DNA of 64,000 nucleotides from NCBI GenBank assembly GCA_002363095.1, contig DEWC01000111.1, positions 5,554 to 69,553 on the forward strand. The letters run 5' to 3'. Position 1 is the first letter of the stretch, and each line of letters starts with the position of its first letter. This document shows positions 34,954 through 44,103 of this stretch, piece by piece. Below the pieces are notes generated by a model that was given only the letters and a program-made list of their open reading frames with translations, was not told the origin of the DNA and ran no database searches. This DNA comes from Ruminococcaceae bacterium UBA3220 (GTDB lineage: Bacteria; Bacillota; Clostridia; Oscillospirales; Acutalibacteraceae). Position numbers and translations under genes: made by a program.

Positions 34954-35718
34954 ATGTATAACGGAAAGGTTGTTATTTGCGGGGTCGATACATCAAAGCT
35001 GCCTCTGCTTAAAGAGGCGGAAAAAGAAGACCTTATAAAGAGAGCAAAAAAAGGCGAGCAGGCGGCGCGAAATGAACTTATTAACGGAAATTTGCGCCTT
35101 GTTTTAAGCGTTGTAAAGCGCTTTTGGGGCAGGGGAGAAAACCCCGATGATTTATTCCAGATAGGTTGCATAGGTCTTATAAAATCGATAGACAATTTTG
35201 ATATAAATCAGAATGTAAAGTTCAGCACCTATGCCGTTCCGATGATAATCGGCGAAATACGCCGGTATTTAAGGGACAACAATTCTGTAAAGGTAAGCCG
35301 TTGTATAAAGGATAACGCGTATAAGGTTATGAAGGCAAAAGAGGAGTTTACGGCAAAAAACGGCTGCGAGCCGAATGTTTCGCAAATTGCGGAAATGCTG
35401 AATATCCCCCGCGAGGATGTCGTTGTCGCGCTTGAAAGCAGCGTTGAGCCTATCTCTCTTTATGAGCCTGTTTTCTCCGAGAACGGCGATTCGTTTTATG
35501 TGCTCGACCAGATAGGAGATAAAAACGACTGCCGAAACTGGCTTTACGAAATCGCAATACGCGACGCTGTTTCAAAACTTTCGGCAAGGGAAAGGACGAT
35601 ACTCAATCTGCGGTTTATGAAGGGTAAAACCCAAATGGAGGTCTCAAAGAAAATCGGTATTTCCCAAGCGCAGGTTTCAAGACTTGAAAAAAACGCGATC
35701 AATAAAATTAAAAGTTAG
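34954..35718 (+). CDS. sigG: Forespore RNA polymerase sigma factor SigG
   Basis: 254 residues. KVVICGVDTSKLPLLKEAE near the start is the SigG-specific extension; region 2 reads LFQIGCIGLIKSIDNFD and YAVPMIIGEIRRYLRDNN, region 4 ends KMQMEVSKKIGISQAQVSRLEK. Directs late forespore genes. GGGAGGTG lies before the ATG. In Bacillus and Clostridium it follows spoIIGA-sigE; here it is alone, so sigE must be elsewhere. Confidence 0.96.
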   Translation: MYNGKVVICGVDTSKLPLLKEAEKEDLIKRAKKGEQAARNELINGNLRLVLSVVKRFWGRGENPDDLFQIGCIGLIKSIDNFDINQNVKFSTYAVPMIIGEIRRYLRDNNSVKVSRCIKDNAYKVMKAKEEFTAKNGCEPNVSQIAEMLNIPREDVVVALESSVEPISLYEPVFSENGDSFYVLDQIGDKNDCRNWLYEIAIRDAVSKLSARERTILNLRFMKGKTQMEVSKKIGISQAQVSRLEKNAINKIKS

Positions 35719-35729
35719 GTGCGGCGGAT

Positions 35730-35760
35730 AAATTCGGGAGTTACGACCCCGAATTTTTTA
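35730..35760 (+). terminator. Terminator of sigG
   Basis: AAATTCGGG (35730-35738) pairs with CCCGAATTT (35748-35756), followed by a T-run. A 9-bp stem. Confidence 0.8.
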
Positions 35761-35782
35761 TGCTCCGAAATCACAAAAAAAT

Positions 35783-35825
35783 TTGACCGAAAAGATATTA
35801 TGTGTTATAATCATTTATTATGATT
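35783..35825 (+). promoter_or_regulatory. Promoter and possible operator of metY-metA
   Basis: TTGACC (35783-35788), 17 bases, TATAAT (35806-35811). An inverted repeat AATCAT-ttatt-ATGATT (35809-35814/35820-35825) overlaps the -10 and start region, a sensible repressor site. Only about 35 bases separate the likely start of transcription from the ATG, too little for a SAM riboswitch. Confidence 0.6.
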
Positions 35826-35851
35826 TGATATTAATTCTCGGAGGGAAAATT

Positions 35852-37129
35852 ATGAGTGGAATAGGAACAAAATGTGTTCAGGGCGGATATACGCCTAATA
35901 ACGGCGAACCGAGGCAGATACCGGTTATTCAGAGCACTACTTTTAAATATGACACAAGCGAGGATATGGGAAAACTCTTTGATTTAGAGGCATCCGGGTA
36001 TTTTTATACCCGTCTTGCAAACCCGACTTCCGATTATGTTGCCAAAAAGATATGCGAAATGGAGGGCGGTACCGCCGCAATGCTTACATCGTCAGGTATG
36101 GCGGCAAGTTTTTTGGCGGTTTTCAACATCTGCTCGTGCGGAGACCATTTTATATCTTCGTCGGCGATTTACGGCGGAACATATAATCTTTTTGCCGTAA
36201 CGTTAAAGAGAATGGGAATCGAGGTTACCTTCGTTTCTCCCGATGCGTCCGAGGAGGAGATAGACGCCGCATTTAAGCCCAACACAAAACTCATTTTCGG
36301 CGAAACAATTGCAAATCCGGCGCTTGATGTTCTCGATATTGAAAAATTTGCCAAAATTGCCCATAAAAACGGCGTTCCGCTTATTCTTGACAATACCTTC
36401 CCGACGCCCGTAAACTGCAATCCCTTCAAATGGGGCGCCGATATTGTAACCCACGCCACAACAAAGTATATGGACGGCCACGGAAGCGCCGTAGGCGGCG
36501 CCATTGTTGACAGCGGTAATTTTGACTGGACAAAATACCCCGAAAAATATCCGGGTCTTTGCACACCCGATGAAAGTTACCACGGAATTGTCTATACCGA
36601 GCGTTTCGGCATAGGCGGCGCCTTTATAACAAAATGCGTTGCCCAGCTTATGAGGGATTTAGGCGTCGCGCCGGCACCGATGAACGCGTTTTTGCTTAAT
36701 CTCGGGCTTGAAAGCCTGCATGTAAGAATGAAGAGACATTGCGAAAACGGTTTGGCGGTAGCAAAATTCCTTCAAAGCCATCCGAAGGTTTCGTGGGTCA
36801 AATATCCGGGGCTTGAAGGCTCAAAGGATTATGAACTTGTCAAAAAATATATGCCTGAAGGCACCTGCGGCGTTGTAAGTTTCGGTGTCAAGGGCGGCAG
36901 AGAGGCTGCGTCAAAGTTTATGAAATCGCTTAAACTTGTTGCGATAGAAACCCATGTTGCCGATGCGAGGTCCTGTTGCCTGCACCCTGCGACCTCCACC
37001 CACAGACAGTTAAGCGACGCCGAACTTTACGAATGCGGTGTTTCACCCGACCTTATAAGAATGTCTTTCGGAATCGAGGATAGCGCAGACCTTATTGCCG
37101 ATGTTTCGCAGGCGCTCGATAATGTTTGA
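35852..37129 (+). CDS. metY: O-acetylhomoserine sulfhydrylase (metY-type PLP enzyme)
   Basis: 425 residues from ATG 35852 (CGGAGGG upstream). Cys/Met-metabolism PLP enzyme: joins O-acetylhomoserine with sulfide to homocysteine. YTRLANPTSDYVAKKICEMEGGTAAMLTSSGMAA, the PLP-lysine site VTHATTKYMDGHG and the late HPATSTHRQLS are family marks. Adjacent metA makes its substrate, 24 bp downstream. A methionine gamma-lyase is possible but less likely given this neighbour. Confidence 0.9.
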   Translation: MSGIGTKCVQGGYTPNNGEPRQIPVIQSTTFKYDTSEDMGKLFDLEASGYFYTRLANPTSDYVAKKICEMEGGTAAMLTSSGMAASFLAVFNICSCGDHFISSSAIYGGTYNLFAVTLKRMGIEVTFVSPDASEEEIDAAFKPNTKLIFGETIANPALDVLDIEKFAKIAHKNGVPLILDNTFPTPVNCNPFKWGADIVTHATTKYMDGHGSAVGGAIVDSGNFDWTKYPEKYPGLCTPDESYHGIVYTERFGIGGAFITKCVAQLMRDLGVAPAPMNAFLLNLGLESLHVRMKRHCENGLAVAKFLQSHPKVSWVKYPGLEGSKDYELVKKYMPEGTCGVVSFGVKGGREAASKFMKSLKLVAIETHVADARSCCLHPATSTHRQLSDAELYECGVSPDLIRMSFGIEDSADLIADVSQALDNV

Positions 37130-37153
37130 AACTAACGATAAAGAGGTTTAAAA

Positions 37154-38077
37154 ATGCCTATAAAAATACCTGATAATTTGCCGGCGGTTAAGATTTTAGC
37201 CGAAGAGAATATCTTTGTTATGACCGAAAAAAGGGCTATGACGCAGGATATTCGACCGCTTAAAATTCTGTTGCTTAATCTTATGCCGAAAAAGGTTGAA
37301 ACCGAGACGCAGATAAGCCGAATTCTCGGTAACACGCCTTTGCAGATTGAACTCACCCTTATAAGAACAAAAACCCATAAAGCGCAAAACATCGCCGAAG
37401 AGCATCTTTTGTCGTTCTATAAAACCTTTGATGAAATAAAGGATTTGAAATTTGACGGAATGATAATCACCGGCGCGCCGGTAGAGCACCTCGAATTTGA
37501 AGAGGTTGACTACTGGGACGAGCTTTGCAAAATTATGGAGTGGAGCAAGAAAAATGTTCACAGCACCTTCCATATTTGCTGGGGAGCGCAGGCGGGACTT
37601 TATTATCATTACGGCATAAAAAAATATCCGCTTAACAAAAAACTGTTCGGCATTTTTTCGCATAAATGTGATTATCCGAAGTCTATGCTGCTTCGCGGTT
37701 TTGACGATGTTTTTTATGCTCCGCATTCGCGCCATACATTTGTAAAGCGTGAGGATATTGAGGCATGCCCGGACCTTCGCGTTTTAGCATCGTCCGATGA
37801 AGCGGGTGTGCATATCATAACCAAAATCGGCGGCAGGCAGTTTTTTGTTTTAGGTCATTCCGAATACGATGCCCTTACACTTGACGGCGAGTACCGCAGG
37901 GATAGGGAAGCGGGATTGCCGATTGATATACCGGCTAATTATTATGTTGACGATGACCCCGAAAAACCGCCCGTGAACAAATGGAAGGCGCACGGAAATC
38001 TTATGTTTACGAACTGGCTTAACTATTTTGTTTACCAGTCTACACCTTATGATATAAAGAGTATTAAAGATGATTAA
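37154..38077 (+). CDS. metA: Homoserine O-acetyltransferase (MetA type)
   Basis: 307 residues. Acylates homoserine at the first committed step to methionine. Catalytic Cys142 lies in HICWGAQAG and a His in GHSEYD. Residue 111 is Glu ([10 protein letters not shown]); in this family Glu111 gives acetyl-CoA specificity and Gly111 succinyl-CoA specificity, so the acetyl form is expected, matching the O-acetylhomoserine enzyme upstream. Overlaps the amidohydrolase by 8 bp. Confidence 0.95.
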   Translation: MPIKIPDNLPAVKILAEENIFVMTEKRAMTQDIRPLKILLLNLMPKKVETETQISRILGNTPLQIELTLIRTKTHKAQNIAEEHLLSFYKTFDEIKDLKFDGMIITGAPVEHLEFEEVDYWDELCKIMEWSKKNVHSTFHICWGAQAGLYYHYGIKKYPLNKKLFGIFSHKCDYPKSMLLRGFDDVFYAPHSRHTFVKREDIEACPDLRVLASSDEAGVHIITKIGGRQFFVLGHSEYDALTLDGEYRRDREAGLPIDIPANYYVDDDPEKPPVNKWKAHGNLMFTNWLNYFVYQSTPYDIKSIKDD

Positions 38078-38876
38078 CGGTAAATTTTTTGTTATTGATT
38101 CGCATTGCCACATATACCCCGAAAAAATCGCAAGCAAGGCGGTCGCCGGAACAGACGCATTTTACGGCGTAACCTCGGTTATGGGCGGAAAAACCTCCGA
38201 ACTAAAAGAAATTTCACGCTCGGCTGGGATAGATATGTTCGTTGTCGAATCGGTTGCGACAACGCCTAAGCAGGTGCCGAGCATCAACCGTTTTATAGCC
38301 GAAGAAACCGAAAAATCGAACGGGCTGTTTGTCGGCGTCGGAACCTTGCATCCCGACAGCGAGGATATAGCGGGGGATATTGACGACCTTATCGCGCTGG
38401 GGCTTAAAGGAGTCAAACTCCACCCCGATATTCAGCGTTTTAAAATTGACGATTACCGGTGCCTTAAAATTTATGAAATTTGCGAAAAGAAGGGGCTCCC
38501 CATTCTTATGCATACCGGAGATAACAGGTATGATTATTCAAACCCCAACCGCTTAAAACCCATACTTGATATCTATAAAGGATTGACGGTCATCGGCGCC
38601 CATTTCGGCGGTTATTCTATTTGGGAAGAGGCGGCGCAAGAGCTTCACGGCATTGATAATTTTTATGTTGACTGTTCGTCAAGTTTCTTTAATTTCAGCG
38701 ATGACGAAATAGTAAGACTTATAAGGACCTACGGTGTAGATAGGGTGCTTTTCGGCACCGATTTTCCGATGTGGTCGCCCAAAGCGGAACTTGAAAGGTT
38801 TATGAATTTGCCCTTTAACGACGACGAGCGAAAACTTATTTTAAGCGAAAACGCCAAGAAAATTTACGGCATATAA
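38070..38876 (+). CDS. Amidohydrolase-2-family protein (ACMSD-like)
   Basis: 268 residues. Metal-site motifs run DSHCHIYPE (HxH) near residue 10, KLHPD near 116, ILMHTGD near 138, GAHFGG near 170 and [10 protein letters not shown] near 223. This is the TIM-barrel amidohydrolase-2 group that includes decarboxylases and hydrolases. Function unknown; 8-bp overlap with metA suggests a role linked with methionine or sulfur metabolism, but this is inference. Confidence 0.85.
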   Translation: MINGKFFVIDSHCHIYPEKIASKAVAGTDAFYGVTSVMGGKTSELKEISRSAGIDMFVVESVATTPKQVPSINRFIAEETEKSNGLFVGVGTLHPDSEDIAGDIDDLIALGLKGVKLHPDIQRFKIDDYRCLKIYEICEKKGLPILMHTGDNRYDYSNPNRLKPILDIYKGLTVIGAHFGGYSIWEEAAQELHGIDNFYVDCSSSFFNFSDDEIVRLIRTYGVDRVLFGTDFPMWSPKAELERFMNLPFNDDERKLILSENAKKIYGI

Positions 38877-39057
38877 ATCTGGACAATGTATCAATAATGG
38901 TTTTGCGCGTAGGGCGGATGATATCCACCCCTACAACACAGTCAATAATGCTTTCGCGCGTAGCGATATATAAATCCGTTGTCGCTTTGCGACAACACCG
39001 AAATTATTCATTATTCATTATTAATTATTCATTAAAAAGTCCTGCATGAAGGCATAA
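38877..39057. other. Intergenic region with repeat copy C
   Basis: Holds a decayed palindrome (AGGGCGGATgatATCCACCC at 38911-38930) and dispersed repeat copy C (38931-39034), whose hairpin is GTTGTCGC-ttt-GCGACAAC before an ATTCATT tail. No gene seen. Confidence 0.65.
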
Positions 39058-39061
39058 AAAG

Positions 39062-39087
39062 ACCGGTTCGGAATTGTCCGAACCGGT
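39062..39087 (-). terminator. Terminator of acpP
   Basis: An 11-bp perfect stem ACCGGTTCGGA/TCCGAACCGGT with a 4-base loop. On the minus strand it is followed by CTTTTTATG, a suitable T-run. Confidence 0.85.
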
Positions 39088-39107
39088 TTGCAATATGCTT
39101 TTGAAAA

Positions 39108-39338
39108 TCAATCCATGTGGTCTTGTATGTATTCAACAACATCGCCGATGGTTTTAAGGTCTTCAATTTTCTCATCGGGAATTTCAACATCGAATTCGTC
39201 TTCAACCGACATAAGCATTTCGACAACATCAAGACTGTCGGTGCCTAAGTCTTCGAGAATTTTTGTCTCGGGTGTTAATGTTTCGCCATCGATGTCGAGT
39301 TGTAGAGCAATAATTTCTTTTAATTTTTCAAATACCAT
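39108..39338 (-). CDS. acpP: Acyl carrier protein
   Basis: 76 residues, acidic. The serine in EDLGTDSLDVVEML carries 4'-phosphopantetheine. Shuttles acyl chains in fatty-acid synthesis. Single gene divergent from proS with its own promoter and terminator; it is not next to fab genes in this window, which is unusual relative to Bacillus. Confidence 0.96.
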   Translation of the reverse strand: MVFEKLKEIIALQLDIDGETLTPETKILEDLGTDSLDVVEMLMSVEDEFDVEIPDEKIEDLKTIGDVVEYIQDHMD

Positions 39339-39375
39339 AGTCTGTCAACCTTTCGAAGAAATACTTACTATTAGA

Positions 39376-39404
39376 ATGATATGTTTTCTTTGCGCATTTG
39401 TCAA
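39376..39404 (-). promoter_or_regulatory. acpP promoter
   Basis: Minus-strand TTGACA (plus 39399-39404), 17 bases, TATCAT (plus 39376-39381), about 40 bp before the start codon. Confidence 0.75.
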
Positions 39405-39431
39405 TAGCTTTTTTGAAAAAAACAAAAAATC

Positions 39432-39460
39432 TTGCAAAAAAGCCGTAAATAAGTTATAAT
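39432..39460 (+). promoter_or_regulatory. proS promoter
   Basis: TTGCAA (39432-39437), 17 bases, TATAAT (39455-39460). A leader of about 85 bases follows, with an irregular hairpin (CGGGACAGC at 39490-39498 against GCTG ... TCCCG at 39515-39529) but no T-box signature. Confidence 0.65.
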
Positions 39461-39552
39461 TTAATGGTAATTTTTTTGATAAGTATATTCGGGACAGCGG
39501 TTGAGATATTACGGCTGTTTTTATCCCGGCATATGAAACGGAGATATTTTTT

Positions 39553-40986
39553 ATGGCAAAGGAAAAACTGGTAAAAGAAATTACCTCGATGGACGAGGAT
39601 TTTGCGAAATGGTATACCGATGTTTGCATTAAAGCCGAGCTTATTGACTATTCGTCGGTAAAGGGATGTATGATAATCCGCCCTTACGGATACGCCATTT
39701 GGGAGAATATACAAAGGATAATGGACGGGCTTTTTAAGGAAAAGGGACATGAAAATGTTTATATGCCTCTATTTATTCCCGAAAGCCTTTTGCAAAAGGA
39801 AAAAGACCATGTAGAGGGCTTTGCACCCGAGGTTGCATGGGTAACAATGGGTGGCGAGGAAAAACTTGAAGAACGCCTTTGTGTTCGCCCGACATCCGAG
39901 ACTCTTTTTTGCGACCATTTTAAAAATGTTGTCCATTCCTACCGTGATTTGCCGAAGCTGTATAACCAGTGGTGCAGTGTTGTAAGATGGGAAAAAACGA
40001 CAAGGCCGTTCCTTCGCTCGCGTGAATTCTTGTGGCAGGAGGGACACACCCTTCACGCTACCCCGGAAGAAGCAAAAGCCGAAACAGAACAGCAACTCAA
40101 TGTATATGCTCATTTTGCCGAAAAGTATCTTTGTATGCCGGTGATAAAAGGTCAAAAAACCGAAAAAGAGCGTTTTGCCGGCGCCGAAGCCACCTATACC
40201 ATAGAGGCGCTTATGCATGACGGAAAGGCGCTTCAAAGCGGAACCTCGCATTATTTCGGGGACGGTTTTTCGAGAGCTTTCGAGGTAACCTATACCGATA
40301 AGGACAACAAGCAGGTTTATCCGTTCCAGACCTCGTGGGGAACGACAACAAGGCTTATAGGCGCCGTTATTATGACTCACGGCGACGATAACGGTCTTGT
40401 ACTGCCTCCCGAAATCGCTCCGATTCAGACCGTAATTATCCCCATCGCTTCGCACAAGCCGGGTGTTCTTGAAAAGGCAAACGAGATAACCGAAAGGTTA
40501 AAAAATGTTTGTCGTGTAAAACTTGATGTTTCCGAACAGACTCCGGGATGGAAGTTCGCTGAATACGAAATGAAGGGCGTTCCGCTCAGGCTTGAAATAG
40601 GACCGCGTGATATTGAAAACAATCAATGCGTTGTAGCAAGAAGAGATAACGGCGAAAAGGTAACCGTTTCGCTTGACTGCGTCGAAACCGAAATTCCGAA
40701 ACTGCTTGACGCATACGGCAAGGGCCTTTATGACAAGGCGTTTGCCCGTCGCGCGGATATGACTTATGACGCAAAAACATTAGACGAGATAAAGGAAATT
40801 GCCGATACGAAGCCCGGATTTATCCGTGCCATGTGGTGCGGAGACCGTGAGTGCGAGGATAAGCTCAAAGAAATTGCCGGCGTAACCTCCCGTTGCATTC
40901 CGTTCGAACAGGAACACTTATCCGACACCTGCGTTTGCTGCGGCAAAAAGGCGGAGAAAATGCTTTATTGGGGCAAAGCATACTGA
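39553..40986 (+). CDS. proS: Prolyl-tRNA synthetase, archaeal/eukaryal-type (ProRS3)
   Basis: 477 residues, the short form without the YbaK editing insert. Charges tRNA-Pro. Class II motifs show as [33 protein letters not shown] and [24 protein letters not shown]; the anticodon-binding domain follows, and the C-terminus contains C-x4-C...C-V-C-C pairs as in zinc-binding archaeal-type enzymes. This type occurs in several Clostridia. Expressed alone from its own promoter; cognate tRNA-Pro lies at 56.5 kb. Confidence 0.95.
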   Translation: MAKEKLVKEITSMDEDFAKWYTDVCIKAELIDYSSVKGCMIIRPYGYAIWENIQRIMDGLFKEKGHENVYMPLFIPESLLQKEKDHVEGFAPEVAWVTMGGEEKLEERLCVRPTSETLFCDHFKNVVHSYRDLPKLYNQWCSVVRWEKTTRPFLRSREFLWQEGHTLHATPEEAKAETEQQLNVYAHFAEKYLCMPVIKGQKTEKERFAGAEATYTIEALMHDGKALQSGTSHYFGDGFSRAFEVTYTDKDNKQVYPFQTSWGTTTRLIGAVIMTHGDDNGLVLPPEIAPIQTVIIPIASHKPGVLEKANEITERLKNVCRVKLDVSEQTPGWKFAEYEMKGVPLRLEIGPRDIENNQCVVARRDNGEKVTVSLDCVETEIPKLLDAYGKGLYDKAFARRADMTYDAKTLDEIKEIADTKPGFIRAMWCGDRECEDKLKEIAGVTSRCIPFEQEHLSDTCVCCGKKAEKMLYWGKAY

Positions 40987-40997
40987 TTTTTAACTTT

Positions 40998-41026
40998 AAG
41001 TGCCGAAGGAATTTCGGCACTTTTTT
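40998..41026 (+). terminator. proS terminator
   Basis: AAGTGCCGAA and TTCGGCACTT form a 10-bp stem with T6 after it. Confidence 0.85.
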
Positions 41027-41058
41027 GTAACTTGTTTGTAACTTTTTCATTAAAAGAC

Positions 41059-41087
41059 TTGAAATAGCGGGTGAATTTGTGTAAAAT
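41059..41087 (+). promoter_or_regulatory. Promoter of the CdaR-like regulator unit
   Basis: TTGAAA (41059-41064), 17 bases, TAAAAT (41082-41087), about 70 bp before the start codon. Confidence 0.65.
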
Positions 41088-41155
41088 AATATTATCTATA
41101 AATATATGATTATTTATGCAGTATTTTGTTACAGAAATTAAGAGAGGTGCATTTT

Positions 41156-42232
41156 ATGCCTAACAGATTATTCCAGGGTGTAATTCAGCAGATGAAGGAA
41201 ACCATCGACCGCAAATTCGGCGTTTTGGATGAATCACTCAATGTTATCGCGAGCAGCGATCTCGATATGATAGGGGAACAGCTTAACATTGCCGTTGTAA
41301 ACTCGACCGAGGTTTTTACAGCCGGAGGTTTTGCCCTTAAAAAAATCGATTCCAATCAGGGCGGAGATTATACGGTTTTTGTTGAGGGACAAGATATATT
41401 GTCGTCAAAATACGCCGGGATTTTAGCGGTTGCCTTTTCCAATATTAAATTTTATTATGATGAAAAGTACGACCGTGCAAACTTCATTAAGAACATTGTG
41501 CTTGATAATATTTTGCAGGGCGATATTTATATTAAGGCGAGGGAACTTTATTTCAGCAGTGATGTTCAGAGAACCGTCATTTTAGTTCGCGCGCTCGAAC
41601 AAAACGATGTTGCTCTGTATGATATTCTTCAAAACCTTTTCCCCGATAAATCCAAGGATTTTATAATCAATATCAACGAAACCGATATTGCCATAGTTAA
41701 AGAAACCAACAGCGGAGTAGGCTCTAAGGATATTGAAAACTTAGCTTCGACAATCGCCGATACCATTTCGGGCGAGTTTTTCGTACATATCGTTATCGGC
41801 ATAGGAACTACCGTTGATAATCTTAAAGATTTGGCCCGCTCCTTCAAGGATGCCCAAATAGCGCTTGAAGTCGGTAAGGTTTTTGATACCGAAAAGACGA
41901 TTATTTCATATGATAACTTAGGTATAGCAAGGCTTATATATCAACTCCCGACAACCCTTTGCGAAACCTTCCTTCGCGAAGTTTTTAAGCGCGGGTCAAT
42001 TGACAGTCTTGACCACGAAACACTGTTCACCATTCAGTGCTTTTTCGAAAACAACCTGAATGTTTCGGAAACTTCGAGAAAACTTTTCGTTCACAGAAAC
42101 ACCCTTGTTTACCGTCTTGAAAAAATCAAGAAGATAACCGGACTTGACCTTCGGGAGTTTGATCACGCGATAATATTCAAAATCGCGCTTATGGTCAATA
42201 AATACCTTAAAAGCGCACCGGTTAAATACTGA
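41156..42232 (+). CDS. PucR/CdaR-type transcriptional regulator
   Basis: 358 residues from ATG 41156 (AGAGGTG upstream). The C-terminal FFENNLNVSETSRKLFVHRNTLVYRLEKI is the PucR HTH_30 domain; the middle has a GGDEF-like/CdaR region (IVIGIGTTVDNLKDLARSFKDAQIALEVGK). The N-terminal 120 residues look like a sensor without a known name. Its stop is 18 bp before ftsE with no terminator, so it may be co-transcribed with the cell-wall genes, an unexpected link. Confidence 0.82.
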   Translation: MPNRLFQGVIQQMKETIDRKFGVLDESLNVIASSDLDMIGEQLNIAVVNSTEVFTAGGFALKKIDSNQGGDYTVFVEGQDILSSKYAGILAVAFSNIKFYYDEKYDRANFIKNIVLDNILQGDIYIKARELYFSSDVQRTVILVRALEQNDVALYDILQNLFPDKSKDFIININETDIAIVKETNSGVGSKDIENLASTIADTISGEFFVHIVIGIGTTVDNLKDLARSFKDAQIALEVGKVFDTEKTIISYDNLGIARLIYQLPTTLCETFLREVFKRGSIDSLDHETLFTIQCFFENNLNVSETSRKLFVHRNTLVYRLEKIKKITGLDLREFDHAIIFKIALMVNKYLKSAPVKY

Positions 42233-42250
42233 TTGAAAGAGAGAAAAACC

Positions 42251-42982
42251 ATGTCTGAAAATGTTACAGATATAAATTCCGTACAGACAAATGAAGCGCC
42301 TGTCATCGAGTTCAAAGGCGTTTCCAAAAGATACACCAACGGAACCCATGCGCTTGAAGATGTGAATATAAGAATAAATAAAGGTGAATTTGTTTTTGTC
42401 GTAGGCTCCTCCGGTGCCGGGAAAAGCACCTTTATGAAGCTTATTATGCGCGAAGAAAAAGCCAACACGGGAACCATTAAGGTTAACGGCTTCAATTTAA
42501 CAAAAATGCGAAGAAAACAAATCCCGATGCTTAGAAGAACCATGGGAATTGTTTTCCAGGATTTCCGTCTTATTCCTAAGATGACGGTTTTTGACAATGT
42601 TGCGTTTGCGATGCATGTTGTAGGCGCTCCGAGCCGAAGAATACGAAAAGAGGTAACCAATGCTCTGGCTGCCGTCGGACTCGGTGATAAGGCAAGGTCG
42701 ATGCCGAACGAACTTTCGGGCGGCGAACAGCAGAGGGTAGGTATCGCGAGAGCGCTTGTCAATAATCCCGCTTTGATTATTGCCGACGAGCCTACGGGAA
42801 ATGTTGACCCCAATATGTCATATGATATTGTCTCAATGCTTGCCTCAATCAACAAAATGGGGACCACCGTTCTTATGGTAACCCACGACCATCAGTTGGT
42901 AAGAGAGTTCAAGCAGCGCGTAATAATGCTCGATTCCGGCAAAATTGTTGCCGATAATACCGCCGGAGGTGAGGAAGAATGA
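42251..42982 (+). CDS. ftsE: Cell division ATP-binding protein FtsE
   Basis: 243 residues from ATG 42251. ABC ATPase of the FtsEX complex. Walker A GSSGAGKST near residue 41, Q-loop GIVFQDFRLIPKMTVFDNVAF, signature LSGGEQQRVGIARAL and Walker B LIIADEPTGNVDP are canonical. The RLIPKMTV stretch is typical of FtsE, not of LolD-like transporters. Overlaps ftsX by 4 bp. Works with FtsX to activate a peptidoglycan hydrolase. Confidence 0.96.
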   Translation: MSENVTDINSVQTNEAPVIEFKGVSKRYTNGTHALEDVNIRINKGEFVFVVGSSGAGKSTFMKLIMREEKANTGTIKVNGFNLTKMRRKQIPMLRRTMGIVFQDFRLIPKMTVFDNVAFAMHVVGAPSRRIRKEVTNALAAVGLGDKARSMPNELSGGEQQRVGIARALVNNPALIIADEPTGNVDPNMSYDIVSMLASINKMGTTVLMVTHDHQLVREFKQRVIMLDSGKIVADNTAGGEEE

Positions 42983-44070
42983 AATTAGGTGATGTAAGAT
43001 ACCTTACCAAAGAGGGCATTAAAAGTACCTGGGCAAACAGACTTATGACCTTAGCGTCTATCGGTGTGCTTGTTGCCTGTATGGTGGTAATCGGACTTGC
43101 CGTTTTAATTTCGGAAAACGGCAATAAGGCGCTCGGGCATCTCGAAAAGCAAAATATTGTTATGGCTTATATGAAGGATTACAGTTGGGCGTTAGATATG
43201 AAAACGAATGCCGATACTGCCGATAAAACAGCCTCGGAACAAACCGCGGCTTCGAAAAGCGGCAATTCTTCCGAAAAAGGCGATGGCGCCCAAGACGGTG
43301 CGGCGGCCGAAACTCCGGATGAAAACGGAATTAAGAATTCGGATTATGTAATCCACAGCGATGAAGAAGCAAAAAAACTCTGCAAGCAGATACGGAAAAT
43401 CGACAATGTTAAAAATGTTGAGTTTATTTCGAGCGAAGAGGGGCTGAAAAATGTCGCAGAACAGCTCGGCAAGGATGAAAGCAACAAAAAACTCGTTATG
43501 GAACTTTTGAAAGACGATAACCCGCTTCCCCGCTCCGCTAAAATAACCATGACAAGTATGGATGAATTCGATTCAACCGTAAAGGCAATCGAAGAACTTG
43601 AAGGCATCAGTAATGTCCGTTCTCAGGGGGATGCCGCAAAGAAGATTTTGTCCATCAAAAACGGCGTCCAGATAGCGGGAATCTGGATGATTTCGATTCT
43701 TTTGCTTATTTCGCTTGTTATCGTTTCAAATACCATAAGGATAACCATGTATAACCGTAAACTTGAAATAAGCATAATGAAGGCGGTCGGCGCCACAAAC
43801 TCATTTGTAAGACTGCCGTTCATAGTTGAGGGTATCACGATAGGGCTTATTTCGGCGGTTATTTCGGAAGGCCTGTTATATTTCTGCTACCGCGTTGTAA
43901 CCGATGAACTTGAGAACGTTTTGGGCGGAGCCGTTATTCCGTTTTCGCATATGGCGCTCATTCTCTTGGGAATATTCGCCGCCATAGGAACCGTTTCGGG
44001 CGTTATCGGAAGCTCGATAATGATAAGCAAGTACCTCCGTAAAGAGGGTAGTGAATTTGCCGCAATTTAA
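42979..44070 (+). CDS. ftsX: Cell division protein FtsX with acidic insert
   Basis: 363 residues; common FtsX proteins are nearer 300. One N-terminal helix (about 22-46), an extracellular loop, then three C-terminal helices. The first loop carries a low-complexity Ala/Asp/Ser/Glu stretch at about residues 74-120 before the folded part (KNVEFISSEEGLKNVAEQLG). Overlaps ftsE by 4 bp and is followed 33 bp later by its likely client hydrolase. The insert may position or tune that hydrolase; inference. Confidence 0.94.
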   Translation: MKLGDVRYLTKEGIKSTWANRLMTLASIGVLVACMVVIGLAVLISENGNKALGHLEKQNIVMAYMKDYSWALDMKTNADTADKTASEQTAASKSGNSSEKGDGAQDGAAAETPDENGIKNSDYVIHSDEEAKKLCKQIRKIDNVKNVEFISSEEGLKNVAEQLGKDESNKKLVMELLKDDNPLPRSAKITMTSMDEFDSTVKAIEELEGISNVRSQGDAAKKILSIKNGVQIAGIWMISILLLISLVIVSNTIRITMYNRKLEISIMKAVGATNSFVRLPFIVEGITIGLISAVISEGLLYFCYRVVTDELENVLGGAVIPFSHMALILLGIFAAIGTVSGVIGSSIMISKYLRKEGSEFAAI

Positions 44071-44103
44071 TTTGCGATTATTCAGTTTAGGAGATTGATA
44101 ACA

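Noticed and set aside
35719..35851. SAM (S-box) riboswitch before metY
   Set aside because: Only about 35 bases lie between the likely transcription start and the ATG, with the sigG terminator just upstream.
39088..39459. Plus-strand open frame opposite acpP
   Set aside because: It is the antisense of acpP and its promoter; low-complexity serine-rich translation with no ribosome site.
39461..39552. T-box leader for proS
   Set aside because: The leader is only about 85 bases, has no T-box consensus or specifier-loop layout; only an irregular stem is visible.
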